From NCBI RefSeq assembly GCF_008974285.1, contig NZ_BKZV01000004.1, forward strand, positions 294,752 to 358,751: 64,000 nucleotides of DNA. Reading direction: 5' to 3'. The notes beneath the pieces are model-generated. The model searched no databases. It worked only from the letters and a program-made list of their open reading frames with translations, and had not been told where the DNA came from. Of this stretch, positions 47,346 through 55,978 are shown in pieces. This stretch comes from Thermogemmatispora aurantia (GTDB taxonomy: Bacteria > Chloroflexota > Ktedonobacteria > Ktedonobacterales > Ktedonobacteraceae). Position 1 is the stretch's first letter, and the number at the start of each line of letters is the position of its first letter. The translations under genes were made by a program, and so were the position numbers.

Positions 47346-47816
47346 TCAGGCGCTGGGGCTGGCAGATTCGTCGGGATGGTCGACCTCGTCCTCGCGGCGG
47401 TCGCGGCGCTCCAGCTCGCCGGCGGGCACCGTCACCACGATGAAGAGCAGGTCCTCCAGGCCCGTATTGGCCAGAGAATGCACTACCCCGGGCGGGATGA
47501 AAATGGCCGTATGCGGCTCAACCACGTATTGGCGCTCGCCCAGGCGCATCAGCCCACGTCCCTTGAGAATGTAGTAGACATGTTCAGCCTCTGTGTGGGC
47601 ATGATTCTCGGCATAGCCGCGCGGCTGATAGAGCGAGAGCCGAAAATCAAAGTAGCGCGTCCTGCTGTTGTCCGGGTTCACCAGCAGCTTAGAATAGGCC
47701 TGGTGGTGCTGCGGCGGCTCAACCCAAACCAGCTCTTCGGCGCGTACCGGGCGCACCTCGTCGACCTCCTTGAGGATCGACGAGGGCCGCGGATCAAAGG
47801 ACGGCGAGGTACTCAT
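47346..47816 (-). CDS. Cupin-domain protein
   Basis: A 156-residue protein with one cupin barrel. Motif 1 is ENHAHTEAEHVYYILKGRG and motif 2 is PPGVVHSLANTG, giving the metal ligands His, His, Glu and His of a typical cupin. ATG at 47816 overlaps the stop of the ThDP-enzyme gene (ATGA), so they are translationally coupled. The C-terminal 20 residues are acidic. Cupins of this size are isomerases, decarboxylases or dioxygenases; the reaction here is unknown. A gap of 192 bases separates it from the SDR gene. Confidence 0.88.
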   Translation of the reverse strand: MSTSPSFDPRPSSILKEVDEVRPVRAEELVWVEPPQHHQAYSKLLVNPDNSRTRYFDFRLSLYQPRGYAENHAHTEAEHVYYILKGRGLMRLGERQYVVEPHTAIFIPPGVVHSLANTGLEDLLFIVVTVPAGELERRDRREDEVDHPDESASPSA

Positions 47817-49615
47817 AGCTGATCCTCCTGCCAGCCGAAATTGGGCAGCGGATAGGGCAACGGTGGCAGCTCCCAGCTGGCCGTGGCTGGTGGCTTGACC
47901 TCGCGATCGACGCGCACATCGAGCACCGTCGGGCGCCCGCTCGCCAGAGCCTGGTGCAAGAGATCGCCCAGGTCGCTGGGACGCTCGACCAGATAGCCAT
48001 CGGCCCCCATAGCCCGCGCCAGAGCCGCAAAATCTGCCGAGAAGAGGCGCCCACTCTGCTCCTCGACAAAGCTCGTCATCAGCTCGCGCCCGCTGCCGAA
48101 GTAGCCGAGCTGTTGATCGCGAATCGAGCAATAGCCATAGTTGTTCCAGACCAGCCAGACCACCGGAATGGCGTATTCGACCGCCGTGGCGACCGTACCC
48201 GGCCACATCAAGAAGCCACCGTCGCCGCAGACACTGACGACGCTGCGCTCCGGGGCGGCCAGCTTGGCCCCCAAGGCTCCGGCGACGCCAAAGCCCATCG
48301 AGGCGAAACCGAAGCTCTGCAGCAGGGTCCGCGAACGATAGGCCGGAAAAGCTGAGACCAGCCAGTTATGGTGCACCCCCACATCGGAGACAACGATAGC
48401 GTCCTCGGGCAGGGCGGCGCGCAGCTCACTGATGACGCGCTCGGGTCGCAGGGGGACTGCCTCCGAGCGGCGCGGCTCATTGACGTGCGCCTCCCATTTG
48501 CGTTGCCATTCCCCGATCTTCTCCAACCAGGCCCGGCGCGCTGTAGCTCCCGCCTCCAGCGCTGTTGTGGCACATGACGACAGGGCCTCCAGTAGCTGGC
48601 GTAGCACCGTCCTGATATCGCCGACAATGCCGACCGCCGGCTGATAGTTTCTCCCGATCTCGCTGGGATCGATATCGACATGGATCAGCCTGGTAGGTGG
48701 AATGCGGTAAGTAAAGCCCGGCAGCCAGGAACTGGTTGAGCGATCGTCGAAGCGTGTCCCCAGGGCCAGGATAACATCGGCGTTGCGAGTGGCCGCATTG
48801 GCCGGGTAGCTCCCGTTGCGTCCCGTGGCCCCCAGGCTCAGCCGATGGCGCGCGTCGATGACGCCCTTGCCGAGCGGCGTGGTGACCACTGGAATCGACA
48901 ACTGCTCGGCCAGGCGCAGCAGCTCCGGCTCGGCCTGGCTTAGCTCAACACCGTGGCCGGCGACAATCACCGGGCGCTGGGCAGCGAGCAAGAGCCGCAG
49001 GGCCTCCTGCAGATCGGCGGGATCAGCACCGGCCCGTGAAGCAATGGGGCAGTCCCATAACTCGCGCTCAGCCTCCTCACGCTCCACGGTCTCCACAAAG
49101 ACATTGAGCGGTACATCGAGGTGGACCGGCCCTGGGCGCCCGCTCAGCATCAGCGTATAAGCCTGGCGTAGTGCCAGCGGTAGCATGTCGGCCCGCGTCG
49201 GCTGGAAGCTGCGCTTGACGTAGGGGCGCAGTACGTTGACAAACTCCCCCTGGAAATAGCGACCGCTCTCCTGAAAGGGGCCACGGTTCCACTGGGAAGT
49301 GGGAACATTACCAGTGATAGCCAGGAAGGCCGACGAATCCATGAAGGCCGAGGCGATCGCCGGCACCAGATTGGTCGAGCCGGGGCCGCAGGACGTGAAG
49401 GTTGCAACCGGCCTCTGGGCCACGCGGAAGTAGGCGTCGGCCATGAAGGCGGCGCAGGCCTCGTGGTGCACAGAGATAGCTTTCAGCTCGTCCCGACGGT
49501 CATAGACGGCATCCAGAAAGCCGAGAATGCCGTGACCGCAGAGACCAAAGACATAGGGGACGCCGCGCCTGATCAGAAAATCAACGATCAGTTCCGCCCC
49601 CTTGATCGCTGCCAT
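47813..49615 (-). CDS. ThDP-dependent enzyme (acetolactate synthase/2-oxoacid decarboxylase family)
   Basis: A 600-residue thiamine-diphosphate enzyme. The activating glutamate is Glu52 in VHHEACAAFMADAYFR, and GPGSTN and GRPGPVHLDVP mark the PYR domain. The central domain carries PVIVAGHGVELS. The ThDP/Mg motif is GDGGFLMWPGTVATAVEY to NN near residue 505. The overall pattern is ALS large-subunit-like, but no regulatory ilvN-type subunit is near, so an anabolic ALS is unlikely. Benzoylformate decarboxylase-like or other 2-oxoacid cleavage is more consistent with the neighbouring aldehyde dehydrogenase. It follows the ABC importer genes after a gap of 112 bases. Confidence 0.88.
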   Translation of the reverse strand: MAAIKGAELIVDFLIRRGVPYVFGLCGHGILGFLDAVYDRRDELKAISVHHEACAAFMADAYFRVAQRPVATFTSCGPGSTNLVPAIASAFMDSSAFLAITGNVPTSQWNRGPFQESGRYFQGEFVNVLRPYVKRSFQPTRADMLPLALRQAYTLMLSGRPGPVHLDVPLNVFVETVEREEAERELWDCPIASRAGADPADLQEALRLLLAAQRPVIVAGHGVELSQAEPELLRLAEQLSIPVVTTPLGKGVIDARHRLSLGATGRNGSYPANAATRNADVILALGTRFDDRSTSSWLPGFTYRIPPTRLIHVDIDPSEIGRNYQPAVGIVGDIRTVLRQLLEALSSCATTALEAGATARRAWLEKIGEWQRKWEAHVNEPRRSEAVPLRPERVISELRAALPEDAIVVSDVGVHHNWLVSAFPAYRSRTLLQSFGFASMGFGVAGALGAKLAAPERSVVSVCGDGGFLMWPGTVATAVEYAIPVVWLVWNNYGYCSIRDQQLGYFGSGRELMTSFVEEQSGRLFSADFAALARAMGADGYLVERPSDLGDLLHQALASGRPTVLDVRVDREVKPPATASWELPPLPYPLPNFGWQEDQL

Positions 49616-49727
49616 TGATAATCAATCCTCCTCCTACGGATGGAATAAATAATGAACTGTCGGCTGCTATGGCTGACGTGCTCGCTCAGATGCGCTTGAC
49701 CGGTTCTGCGTCAATCGAGCCGGAGCC

Positions 49728-50459
49728 TTAGCTGCTCGCCATTGGACTGGCCCGCCCGACGTAGGACTCTACCAGGCGGGGGTCATGCAGCAGCTCGCTG
49801 GCGGGGGCCACGCGCGTAATGTGACCATCCTCGAAGACATAGCCACGCTGGGCGAAGCGCAGGGCCGCGTAGGCATTCTGCTCGACCACAAAGACCGTCA
49901 GGCCGCTGGCATGTAAGGCCCGCAGGGCCTGGTACAGCTCGCCAACCACCCGCGGAGCCAGACCGGTCGACGGCTCGTCGAGGATTAGCAGCCGCGGCTG
50001 GGTCATCAAAGCCCGCCCAACCGTGACCATCTGTTGCTCGCCGCCGGAGAGCAGTCGACAGCGAGTCTGGCGCAGGCGCTGCAGCCTGGGAAAGATCTGG
50101 TAGATATAGGCCAGGCGCTGGCGAAGTTCGGTTCTGCTGGCGCGATAGGCGCCGATCTCCAGGTTCTCCTCGACGGTCATCTCGGGAAAGAGTGCACGCC
50201 CCTCGGGCACGTAGCCGATGCCCAGGCGCACACGCTCAAAAGTTGGCAAGCGCCCCAGATCATGGCCTGCCAAGAAGACCTGGCCACCGCTCGGCGGAAG
50301 CTGGCCCATGATCAAGCGCAACAAGGTCGTCTTGCCAGCTCCATTGGCGCCGACCGCGGCCACCGCCTCGCCCTCGGCGATGCTCAGGCTGACCTCATGG
50401 ACCACGGTGCGACCGTGATAGCCGCCCGAGACCTGCTGTAACTGAAGCAACTCAGGCAT
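49728..50459 (-). CDS. Branched-chain-type ABC transporter ATPase (LivF-like)
   Basis: A 243-residue ATPase of the hydrophobic amino acid/carboxylate importer family. Walker A is GANGAGKTT, the signature LLSGGEQQMVTVGRAL, Walker B LLILDEPSTGL, and the H-loop VFVVEQNAY (His replaced by Gln, as is common in LivF). ATG at 50459 overlaps the end of the LivMG fusion gene by eight bases. In this family such importers handle amino acids, amides or aromatic acids; here the catabolic genes suggest a carboxylic acid. Confidence 0.92.
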   Translation of the reverse strand: MPELLQLQQVSGGYHGRTVVHEVSLSIAEGEAVAAVGANGAGKTTLLRLIMGQLPPSGGQVFLAGHDLGRLPTFERVRLGIGYVPEGRALFPEMTVEENLEIGAYRASRTELRQRLAYIYQIFPRLQRLRQTRCRLLSGGEQQMVTVGRALMTQPRLLILDEPSTGLAPRVVGELYQALRALHASGLTVFVVEQNAYAALRFAQRGYVFEDGHITRVAPASELLHDPRLVESYVGRASPMASS

Positions 50460-52233
50460 TGACCGGCGCCTCCTCTCCCGTGCCCAGGTAAGCCTCGATC
50501 ACAGCGGGATTGCGCAGAACCTCGTCCGGGCGGCCCTGGGCGATAGTGGTGCCGAAGTCAAGTACATAGACATGATCGGCAATGGGCATAATGGCGGGCA
50601 CCACATGCTCAATCGCCACAACGGCGCAGCCCGCCGCTACCGCCTCGCGCAGCAGCGCGTGTACAAGATGGATCTCCTCGGGCGACATCCCTGCCATCAC
50701 CTCATCAAGGAGCAAGACACGCGGACGCAGCATCAAGGCCCGTCCGATCTCCAGGAAACGGAGCTGACCCGGTGGTAGGCCCTCGGGTGAGGCATCCCAC
50801 TGTTCGCGCAGGGCCAGACGCTCTAGCATCTGGGTGGCCGCCCTGATGGCTTCCTCCTTCGAGAGGCCCGCCGCCAGAGCCGGCAATAGCAGGGTCTCCC
50901 AGGCTGTCAGCGAGGGGAAAGGCCGGCAAGTCTGGAAGGTGCGCGCAATACCGGCCCGCGCAATGCGGTAGGGAGCCAGACGGTTGAGGAGCGTCTCCCC
51001 GAAGCGAATGGTCCCACCGTTGCAACGGTCAAAGCCCGTAATCAGGTTAAAGAGGGTGGTTTTGCCGGCTCCGTTGGGACCGATCACGGCGGCGATCTGC
51101 CCGCTGCGAGCTTCCAGGTTAACCCGCTTGAGCGCTGTCAGGCCACCGAAGCGCCGGGTAATCTCCTCGCAGCGCAGCGCCGGCTCTCCCGTACTGCTGA
51201 CCGCGGCGGGGAAGAGTGCCCGAGGCGCCTCAGCCTCTATCATTGGAGGCGGCCCCCATACCGGATGGCGCCGCAGCCAGCCGAAGCGCTGGAAGAGCGA
51301 GACCAGACCGCCCGGCATCCAGATCACCGCGATCAGAATCAAGGCCCCTAGAATGATCTGCTGCTGCTGAGGGAACTGGGCCCAGAGGGCATTACTGATC
51401 AAGGAAATGACTACTGCGCCCAGCAGCGGCCCCCAGAGCGTGCCAATCCCGCCGAAGAGCACCATCAGGATCGTCTGCAGCTCATAGGTGTTGTTGAAGG
51501 CGCTGCCGGGATCGATGAAGCCCACGTTCCACACATAGAGCGCGCCCGCCAGGGCAGCCAGGCCGGCGCTCAAGCAGAAAGCCACCACCTTGCTCGCGTT
51601 GGTATTGACCCCCGAGGCCTCAGCGGCCTTCTCGTCGTCGCGCAAGGCCAGCAGGCGTAGCCCCAGCGGCGAGCGCAGCAGCCAGGCCGTTAGCAGAACG
51701 GACCCCACGGCGCAGACCAGCATAACCAGGGCGGTCTCCTGGGTGCTACCCACGATGGGCACTGGCTCGCCCATGCTCCCACCTACCAGCGGTGTCGAGG
51801 TGGCGATCAAGGCCCCGATGTGACTCAGTCCGAACATCCCCAGGGCGAAAAAGATGCCCTGCAGGCGCAGCATCACTGTCCCCAGCGGCAGGGCCAGGAC
51901 CACTGCCGCCAGAACCGCCCCCAGCGCTGCCAGGTACCAGTCCCACTGCCAGGCGATCTGGCAGGTAGCGGCCACATAGGCCCCGATGCCGAAGAAGCCC
52001 ACCTGGCCGAAAGAGACGTAGCCGCTCAGCCCACTGATAATGTTCCAGGCATAGGCCAGGACCACGAACAGGCAGGTGGAGAAGAGGAGCTGGGCCTGAT
52101 CGCCGTTCCCAAAGAGCGCAATCAGGACCCCGGCAACGGCGGCCACCCCGAAAATCAGCCAGGCGCCCGCTTGCTTGAAGAGTCGTGTGGCTCGCCGCGC
52201 GGGAAAGGTCAGCCTGAAGTGCCTCTGTCTCAT
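50452..52233 (-). CDS. LivM-LivG fusion: permease plus ATPase of branched-chain-type importer
   Basis: A 593-residue fusion. Residues 1-310 are the LivM-type permease with about nine helices (AYAWNIISGLSGYVSFGQVGF near 60-80, and GGIGTLWGPLLGAVV near 265). Residues 345-593 are the LivG-type ATPase, with Walker A GPNGAGKTT and Walker B VLLLDEVMAGMSPEE. The C-loop reads GLPPGQLRFLEIGRAL, so the usual LSxGQ is changed to LPPGQ. Fusion of these two subunits is known in some bacteria. It overlaps LivF by eight bases and LivH by four, so the importer is tightly coupled. Confidence 0.9.
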   Translation of the reverse strand: MRQRHFRLTFPARRATRLFKQAGAWLIFGVAAVAGVLIALFGNGDQAQLLFSTCLFVVLAYAWNIISGLSGYVSFGQVGFFGIGAYVAATCQIAWQWDWYLAALGAVLAAVVLALPLGTVMLRLQGIFFALGMFGLSHIGALIATSTPLVGGSMGEPVPIVGSTQETALVMLVCAVGSVLLTAWLLRSPLGLRLLALRDDEKAAEASGVNTNASKVVAFCLSAGLAALAGALYVWNVGFIDPGSAFNNTYELQTILMVLFGGIGTLWGPLLGAVVISLISNALWAQFPQQQQIILGALILIAVIWMPGGLVSLFQRFGWLRRHPVWGPPPMIEAEAPRALFPAAVSSTGEPALRCEEITRRFGGLTALKRVNLEARSGQIAAVIGPNGAGKTTLFNLITGFDRCNGGTIRFGETLLNRLAPYRIARAGIARTFQTCRPFPSLTAWETLLLPALAAGLSKEEAIRAATQMLERLALREQWDASPEGLPPGQLRFLEIGRALMLRPRVLLLDEVMAGMSPEEIHLVHALLREAVAAGCAVVAIEHVVPAIMPIADHVYVLDFGTTIAQGRPDEVLRNPAVIEAYLGTGEEAPVNA

Positions 52234-53111
52234 ATGCGCCCCCTTTGGCCAAGCAGGCCCTGTGGTCGCACAATCAGCACCAGGATAAAGATCACATAGA
52301 TCACTGCTGAGGCGGCACTGGCGCCCAGAAAGTAGCTGCTGCTAACCTCGATCACTCCCAGGAGAATGGCAGCCAGGAGGGCGCCCAGGTAATTGCCGAG
52401 GCCACCGAGAGCGATCAGGGTAAAGGCCTGGACCGTCATGAAGCCGCCGGAAGCAGCCTGCACTGGGATCAGGACCACTGTCAGAGCGCCGGCGGCGCCA
52501 GCCATCGCTGCCCCCAGCGCAAAGGTCAGCAGACGGATACGTCCCGTGTTCAGACCACAGCTCGCTGCCCCCAGCTCTGACTGAGCGGTGGCCCGTACCA
52601 GCCGCCCTGAGCGTGTGCGTGTCAGCCAGAGCTGGACAGCGAAGGCCAGGGCAAAGGCCAGCAGCGACGAGACCAGCAAGGACTCTGGGAAGAAGAGCGC
52701 CCCCAGGTGCACCGCCGATTGAAAGAACGGGACCGACTGGTACTGACCTCCCCAGATGAGCAGGGCGATGTTCGAGATGATTGAGGAGAGGCCGAAGGTA
52801 ATGAGCAGCGTACGCAGCTCACCCTGTGGGGCCGTTGTCTCTACCCGAGCCAGCAGGCCACGGTAGATCAGACCGCCGACAAGCAGGAAAAGGAGCGTGG
52901 CCACAGGAATGGCCAGGGCTGGTCCGGCCCGGAAGGCGCCATAGAGGCTCACGGCCAGTAAACCGGCCACGACAATGAAGTCGCCGTGGGCCAGATTGAC
53001 GACCTTCATGACGCCGTAGATCAGATTGAGGCCGGAGGCCATCAGCAAGTAGACACCGCCCCACATGATGCCGGTGAGCAGGAGCAACAGATAGGTCTGG
53101 AGCTGGAGCAT
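52230..53111 (-). CDS. Branched-chain-type ABC permease (LivH-like)
   Basis: A 293-residue membrane protein with about eight helices. ATG at 53111 has GGGGG eleven bases upstream; the frame extends to 53189 but that portion lies in the leader. The family motifs MASGLNLIYGVMKVVNLAHGDF (near 25-45) and TLIALGGLGNYLGALLAAILLG (near 235) are clear. It pairs with the LivM part of the fusion. Its start is 78 bases from the binding-protein gene. Confidence 0.9.
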   Translation of the reverse strand: MLQLQTYLLLLLTGIMWGGVYLLMASGLNLIYGVMKVVNLAHGDFIVVAGLLAVSLYGAFRAGPALAIPVATLLFLLVGGLIYRGLLARVETTAPQGELRTLLITFGLSSIISNIALLIWGGQYQSVPFFQSAVHLGALFFPESLLVSSLLAFALAFAVQLWLTRTRSGRLVRATAQSELGAASCGLNTGRIRLLTFALGAAMAGAAGALTVVLIPVQAASGGFMTVQAFTLIALGGLGNYLGALLAAILLGVIEVSSSYFLGASAASAVIYVIFILVLIVRPQGLLGQRGRI

Positions 53112-53189
53112 TGTTAGTGTTTCCCCCTGTTTCTGGCTCAGATGTGCCTGTCTGCCCCGTGCGGAGCGACGCAGTGCCGGCTCCAGCAT

Positions 53190-54413
53190 TTACCAGTTCG
53201 GATGCGGCAACTGCACCGGGCTGGTAGCCACTGCTGGCGGCCAGACCAGTTCCTGCTTACCGTTCTGCCACTGCAGGACATAGGCCTGGTAGCCCAGTTG
53301 CTGACCAAGGTTGTTCAGTTTGAACTCACCGGCCACTGTCTGCAAGTCGAGCTTGAGATAGGCGTCACGGATCTTGGTCTGGTCAAGACTGCCGGCCATC
53401 CTGACGGCTGCCGCCAGGGCCTGCATCGTAGCGTAGGCCATAGCGGCGTGATAGTCGGGGTCACGCCCAAAGTGGGCACGGAAGTTCTGAACAAACTCAG
53501 CATTGCCGGCGGTCTTGAGCGTCGGGAACCAGAGCGTCGTCCCCAGGATGCCATTGGCGGCGTTGGCCAGAGCGCTGCCAAATTCCGGCTCGACCGGTCC
53601 GATGCTGAAGGCGAAGAGCTTGGCATTGACATTGGAGGCGCGGGCAGCCCGGATAATGCCCTCAGCGTCGGCCAGATAGGTGGCACCGATGATCATGTCC
53701 GGCTTGGCGGCGCCGGCCTTGAGAACAAGGGCGGTGAAATCATTGGTGTCGGCGGGATAGGTCGCTTCGAAAACCACGCGAATGCCACGCGCCGCAGCTT
53801 CTTGCTTGATGCCCTGGGCCAGCTCAAGCGGAAAGGCGGTATCCTGGATCAGCAGGGCCAGCGTCTTATAGCCTTTGGTGGCTGCCAGGTCGATGACGGG
53901 AATCATATAACGAGGGGTCTGGGTAATCGACTGCACCAGGTAGGGATAGCGTCCGCTGAACGGCTCCAGGTTGGCGGCCATTGCGGGCATGGCCATCTTG
54001 TAGCGCGTCACCAGGGGAGCGATAGCCGAGGTCAGGTCGGTCTGGTAAGGCCCAACCAGCAGGTCTACTTTGTCGCTGGTGATGAGACGCTGATAGAGCT
54101 GGACAGCGGTCGAGGCGCTTCCCTGATCGTCATAGTAGACCAGCTGCACTTTGCGCCCGAGTAGCCCCCCTTGGGCGTTGATGGTGTCGGCGCCGAGCTG
54201 GTAGCCTTGCAGATCAAATTTGGCTGGAGCTGCGTCCGGCCCGGTTTCAGTAATGGAGAAGCCAATGCGGATCGGGGCCGAGGTCGAAGAAGCACCGCCG
54301 CCGGAGGTGGAGGAGGCGCAAGCCGAAAGCGCCAGAGCGATCAACAGCAGGCTCGCGATGAGGGTGTGGCCGATAGGAGGACGGGGCGCGCGCGGTCGCT
54401 GAAATAGTGCCAT
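53190..54413 (-). CDS. Branched-chain-type ABC substrate-binding lipoprotein
   Basis: A 407-residue receptor. AAGGAGG lies ten bases before ATG 54413. A basic N-region, hydrophobic stretch and lipobox ALSAC (Cys32) mark a Sec-type lipoprotein, followed by a Ser/Gly linker. The mature domain has PIRIGFSITETGPDA and the type-I periplasmic binding fold (DKVDLLVGPYQTDLTSAIAPL). It probably binds an aromatic or aliphatic carboxylate, since similar receptors serve such acids. It opens the operon and is divergent from the GntR gene across an 878-base gap. Confidence 0.9.
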   Translation of the reverse strand: MALFQRPRAPRPPIGHTLIASLLLIALALSACASSTSGGGASSTSAPIRIGFSITETGPDAAPAKFDLQGYQLGADTINAQGGLLGRKVQLVYYDDQGSASTAVQLYQRLITSDKVDLLVGPYQTDLTSAIAPLVTRYKMAMPAMAANLEPFSGRYPYLVQSITQTPRYMIPVIDLAATKGYKTLALLIQDTAFPLELAQGIKQEAAARGIRVVFEATYPADTNDFTALVLKAGAAKPDMIIGATYLADAEGIIRAARASNVNAKLFAFSIGPVEPEFGSALANAANGILGTTLWFPTLKTAGNAEFVQNFRAHFGRDPDYHAAMAYATMQALAAAVRMAGSLDQTKIRDAYLKLDLQTVAGEFKLNNLGQQLGYQAYVLQWQNGKQELVWPPAVATSPVQLPHPNW

Positions 54414-54764
54414 GTCGAGACACCTCCTTGTGATGATTGGATTGGGCCGCCTTGGTTCATGCGTTCGTCCGTTCGATAGGCTGGAGGCTCTTTCCTCCGG
54501 CGCTGCTGGTGTGGCCGGGCCCTGCCAGAGTGCGCTGGCCGGCGAGGCGTTCGCTACCGTAGGGCAGACAGGCTAAAAGACAAACAGGCGTAAGGCTGCT
54601 CTGCCGCTCTCCTCGGGAGCGGAAGATGACAGGGCAGGGAGCAGCTGCGGACCGGCTGGGCCGTTCTGCCTGCCAGTCGACTGGATGATCGCCTGGCTGG
54701 GCTGGCCGATTCTTGTCGTGCTCCTTGCTCTGATGGGCGCTTTTCCGCTCGTCCTATCGTACAC

Positions 54765-54792
54765 CTGATAGGGCATACTGCTGTATGTACAA
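54765..54792 (-). promoter_or_regulatory. Candidate promoter of the catabolic operon with GntR-type site
   Basis: On the minus strand TTGTAC (54787-54792), 16 bases, TATCAG (54765-54770). The spacer holds CATAC-TGCT-GTATG (54774-54787), the same arrangement as CATAC-GGAT-GTATA at 55224-55237. The leader would be about 350 bases. Confidence 0.4.
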
Positions 54793-55055
54793 CAACTGAA
54801 GAAAGATGTGCTGACGCACCTGTCAGCTCTACCCCTCCTCCTGAGCCGGGTAAATAGGAGCGTCTCAGCCAGGTCGCTGGTGAGCTGGGCATAATGGGAG
54901 AGCGAGACGATGGGACCATCCTGGACAGCGTCCGTTCCGTTCGCTGCGTCGCTGCAGCTCTTGGGGCCTGCCCTCCGCAAGTCTGCTGCAGGGGAGGGCT
55001 GGTGGTCCCACACCTGATCGCCCGTTGCCCGGCTCGCCACATCACAAACCTGTCA

Positions 55056-55098
55056 CTGTATACAGTCGTATACAGTTGTATAACAGTTATATACACTG
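55056..55098. promoter_or_regulatory. Phased GTATAC repeat array
   Basis: Four near-identical units, GTATACAGT (55058), GTATACAGT (55068), GTATAACAGT (55078) and TATATACACT (55088), repeat every 10-11 bp in the divergent gap. The first includes the 10-bp palindrome CTGTATACAG. Such helically phased sites suggest cooperative binding, probably of the GntR protein. Confidence 0.55.
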
Positions 55099-55209
55099 GC
55101 GAGAGGGCCTTGTCAAGGGGGCGGGTTGTCGGCTGGAGTGTGTTCATTGGCCCTCTGCTGAATGAGGGTAGAAGCGGTATCTGCTCCTTCTCAGGAAATT
55201 CCGGCTCTC

Positions 55210-55239
55210 TTGACAGCGTCTTGCATACGGATGTATACA
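55210..55239 (+). promoter_or_regulatory. Promoter of the gntR gene with overlapping operator
   Basis: TTGACA (55210-55215), 18 bases, TATACA (55234-55239). CATAC-GGAT-GTATA (55224-55237) and the palindrome TGTATACA (55232-55239) overlap the -10 box, so autorepression is plausible. Confidence 0.55.
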
Positions 55240-55291
55240 ATTATGGAGAGCAAGGAAAGCTCTCCATCACACTTCTCTCTCAGGAAAGTGG

Positions 55292-55978
55292 GTGAAGCAC
55301 ATGCCTCTCTCTCGAATCCAGCTCCCGGGTGAGCGTTCCAGAGCCCAGGAACTGTATGAATTTCTGCGCAATGCCATTCTTGACGGTACCTTAGAGCCGA
55401 ATGAGCGCCTGGTTGAAGAGAATATCGCCGCGCTGGCCTCGGTCAGTCGGACGCCGGTGCGGGAGGCGCTGCGCAAGTTGGAAGCGGACAATCTGGTGAG
55501 GGACACTGGTCAGGGGATCGTGGTAGGAACCACCTCGCCGGAGGAATTAGAGGAATTGTGCGCGGTGCGTGAGACGCTGGAGGGGATGGCTTCGCGGCTG
55601 GCGGCGCGTTTGCGGTCGGAGCTGGAGGTGGCTAGTTTGCGGCGCATTCTGGAGGAGTATCGGGAGGCGACGCAGCAGCGCGATGTTGAACGGCTGGTGG
55701 TGCTCAACCATGCCTTTCACGAGACCATCTGGCAGGCGGCGCGCAATCGCTATCTGTTCCGTGAGCTGACGAATCTGCGCGACCTGATTGAGCGCTTACA
55801 GAAGACGACGCTGGATAAGCCAGAGCGCCAGCAGGCGGCTCTGCCGGAGCACGAGGCGCTCTTTGGGGCGATTGTACGGCAGGATGAGGATGAGGCCGAG
55901 CGTCTGGCTCGCCAGCATTTCCGCGAGGCGATGGCTATCCGCCTGATGATGGCCCGGCTGGCGCAGAAGCGGCTGTAG
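55292..55978 (+). CDS. GntR-family regulator (FadR/FCD type)
   Basis: A 228-residue regulator. GTG at 55292 is six bases after AGGA; ATG at 55301 is the alternative. The winged HTH spans about 20-75 (LYEFLRNAILDGTLEPNERL, then SVSRTPVREALRKLE). The all-helical FCD ligand-binding domain covers 90-220, with candidate metal ligands Asp and His in the pattern NHAFHETIW (near 137-145) and H around residue 189 and 208. FCD regulators commonly bind carboxylic acids, which fits the divergent operon it faces. Probable repressor, released by the pathway substrate. Confidence 0.92.
   Translation: MKHMPLSRIQLPGERSRAQELYEFLRNAILDGTLEPNERLVEENIAALASVSRTPVREALRKLEADNLVRDTGQGIVVGTTSPEELEELCAVRETLEGMASRLAARLRSELEVASLRRILEEYREATQQRDVERLVVLNHAFHETIWQAARNRYLFRELTNLRDLIERLQKTTLDKPERQQAALPEHEALFGAIVRQDEDEAERLARQHFREAMAIRLMMARLAQKRL

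Larger units (their letters stand above)
54414..55291. other. Divergent regulatory gap of the catabolic operon
   Basis: 878 bases with no convincing gene. It carries the sites listed separately at 54765-54792, 55056-55098 and 55210-55239. Short minus-strand frames here lack codon bias and ribosome-binding sites. The base composition is locally AT-rich at 54740-54800 and 55040-55100. Confidence 0.5.

Noticed and set aside
47813..49615. Naming the ThDP enzyme acetolactate synthase IlvB
   Set aside because: No ilvN or ilvC gene nearby and the operon is catabolic in content; family assignment only is supported.
54573..55040. 155-codon minus-strand frame in the divergent regulatory gap
   Set aside because: No ribosome-binding site, poor codon pattern, and it covers operator-like sequence; no recognisable product.
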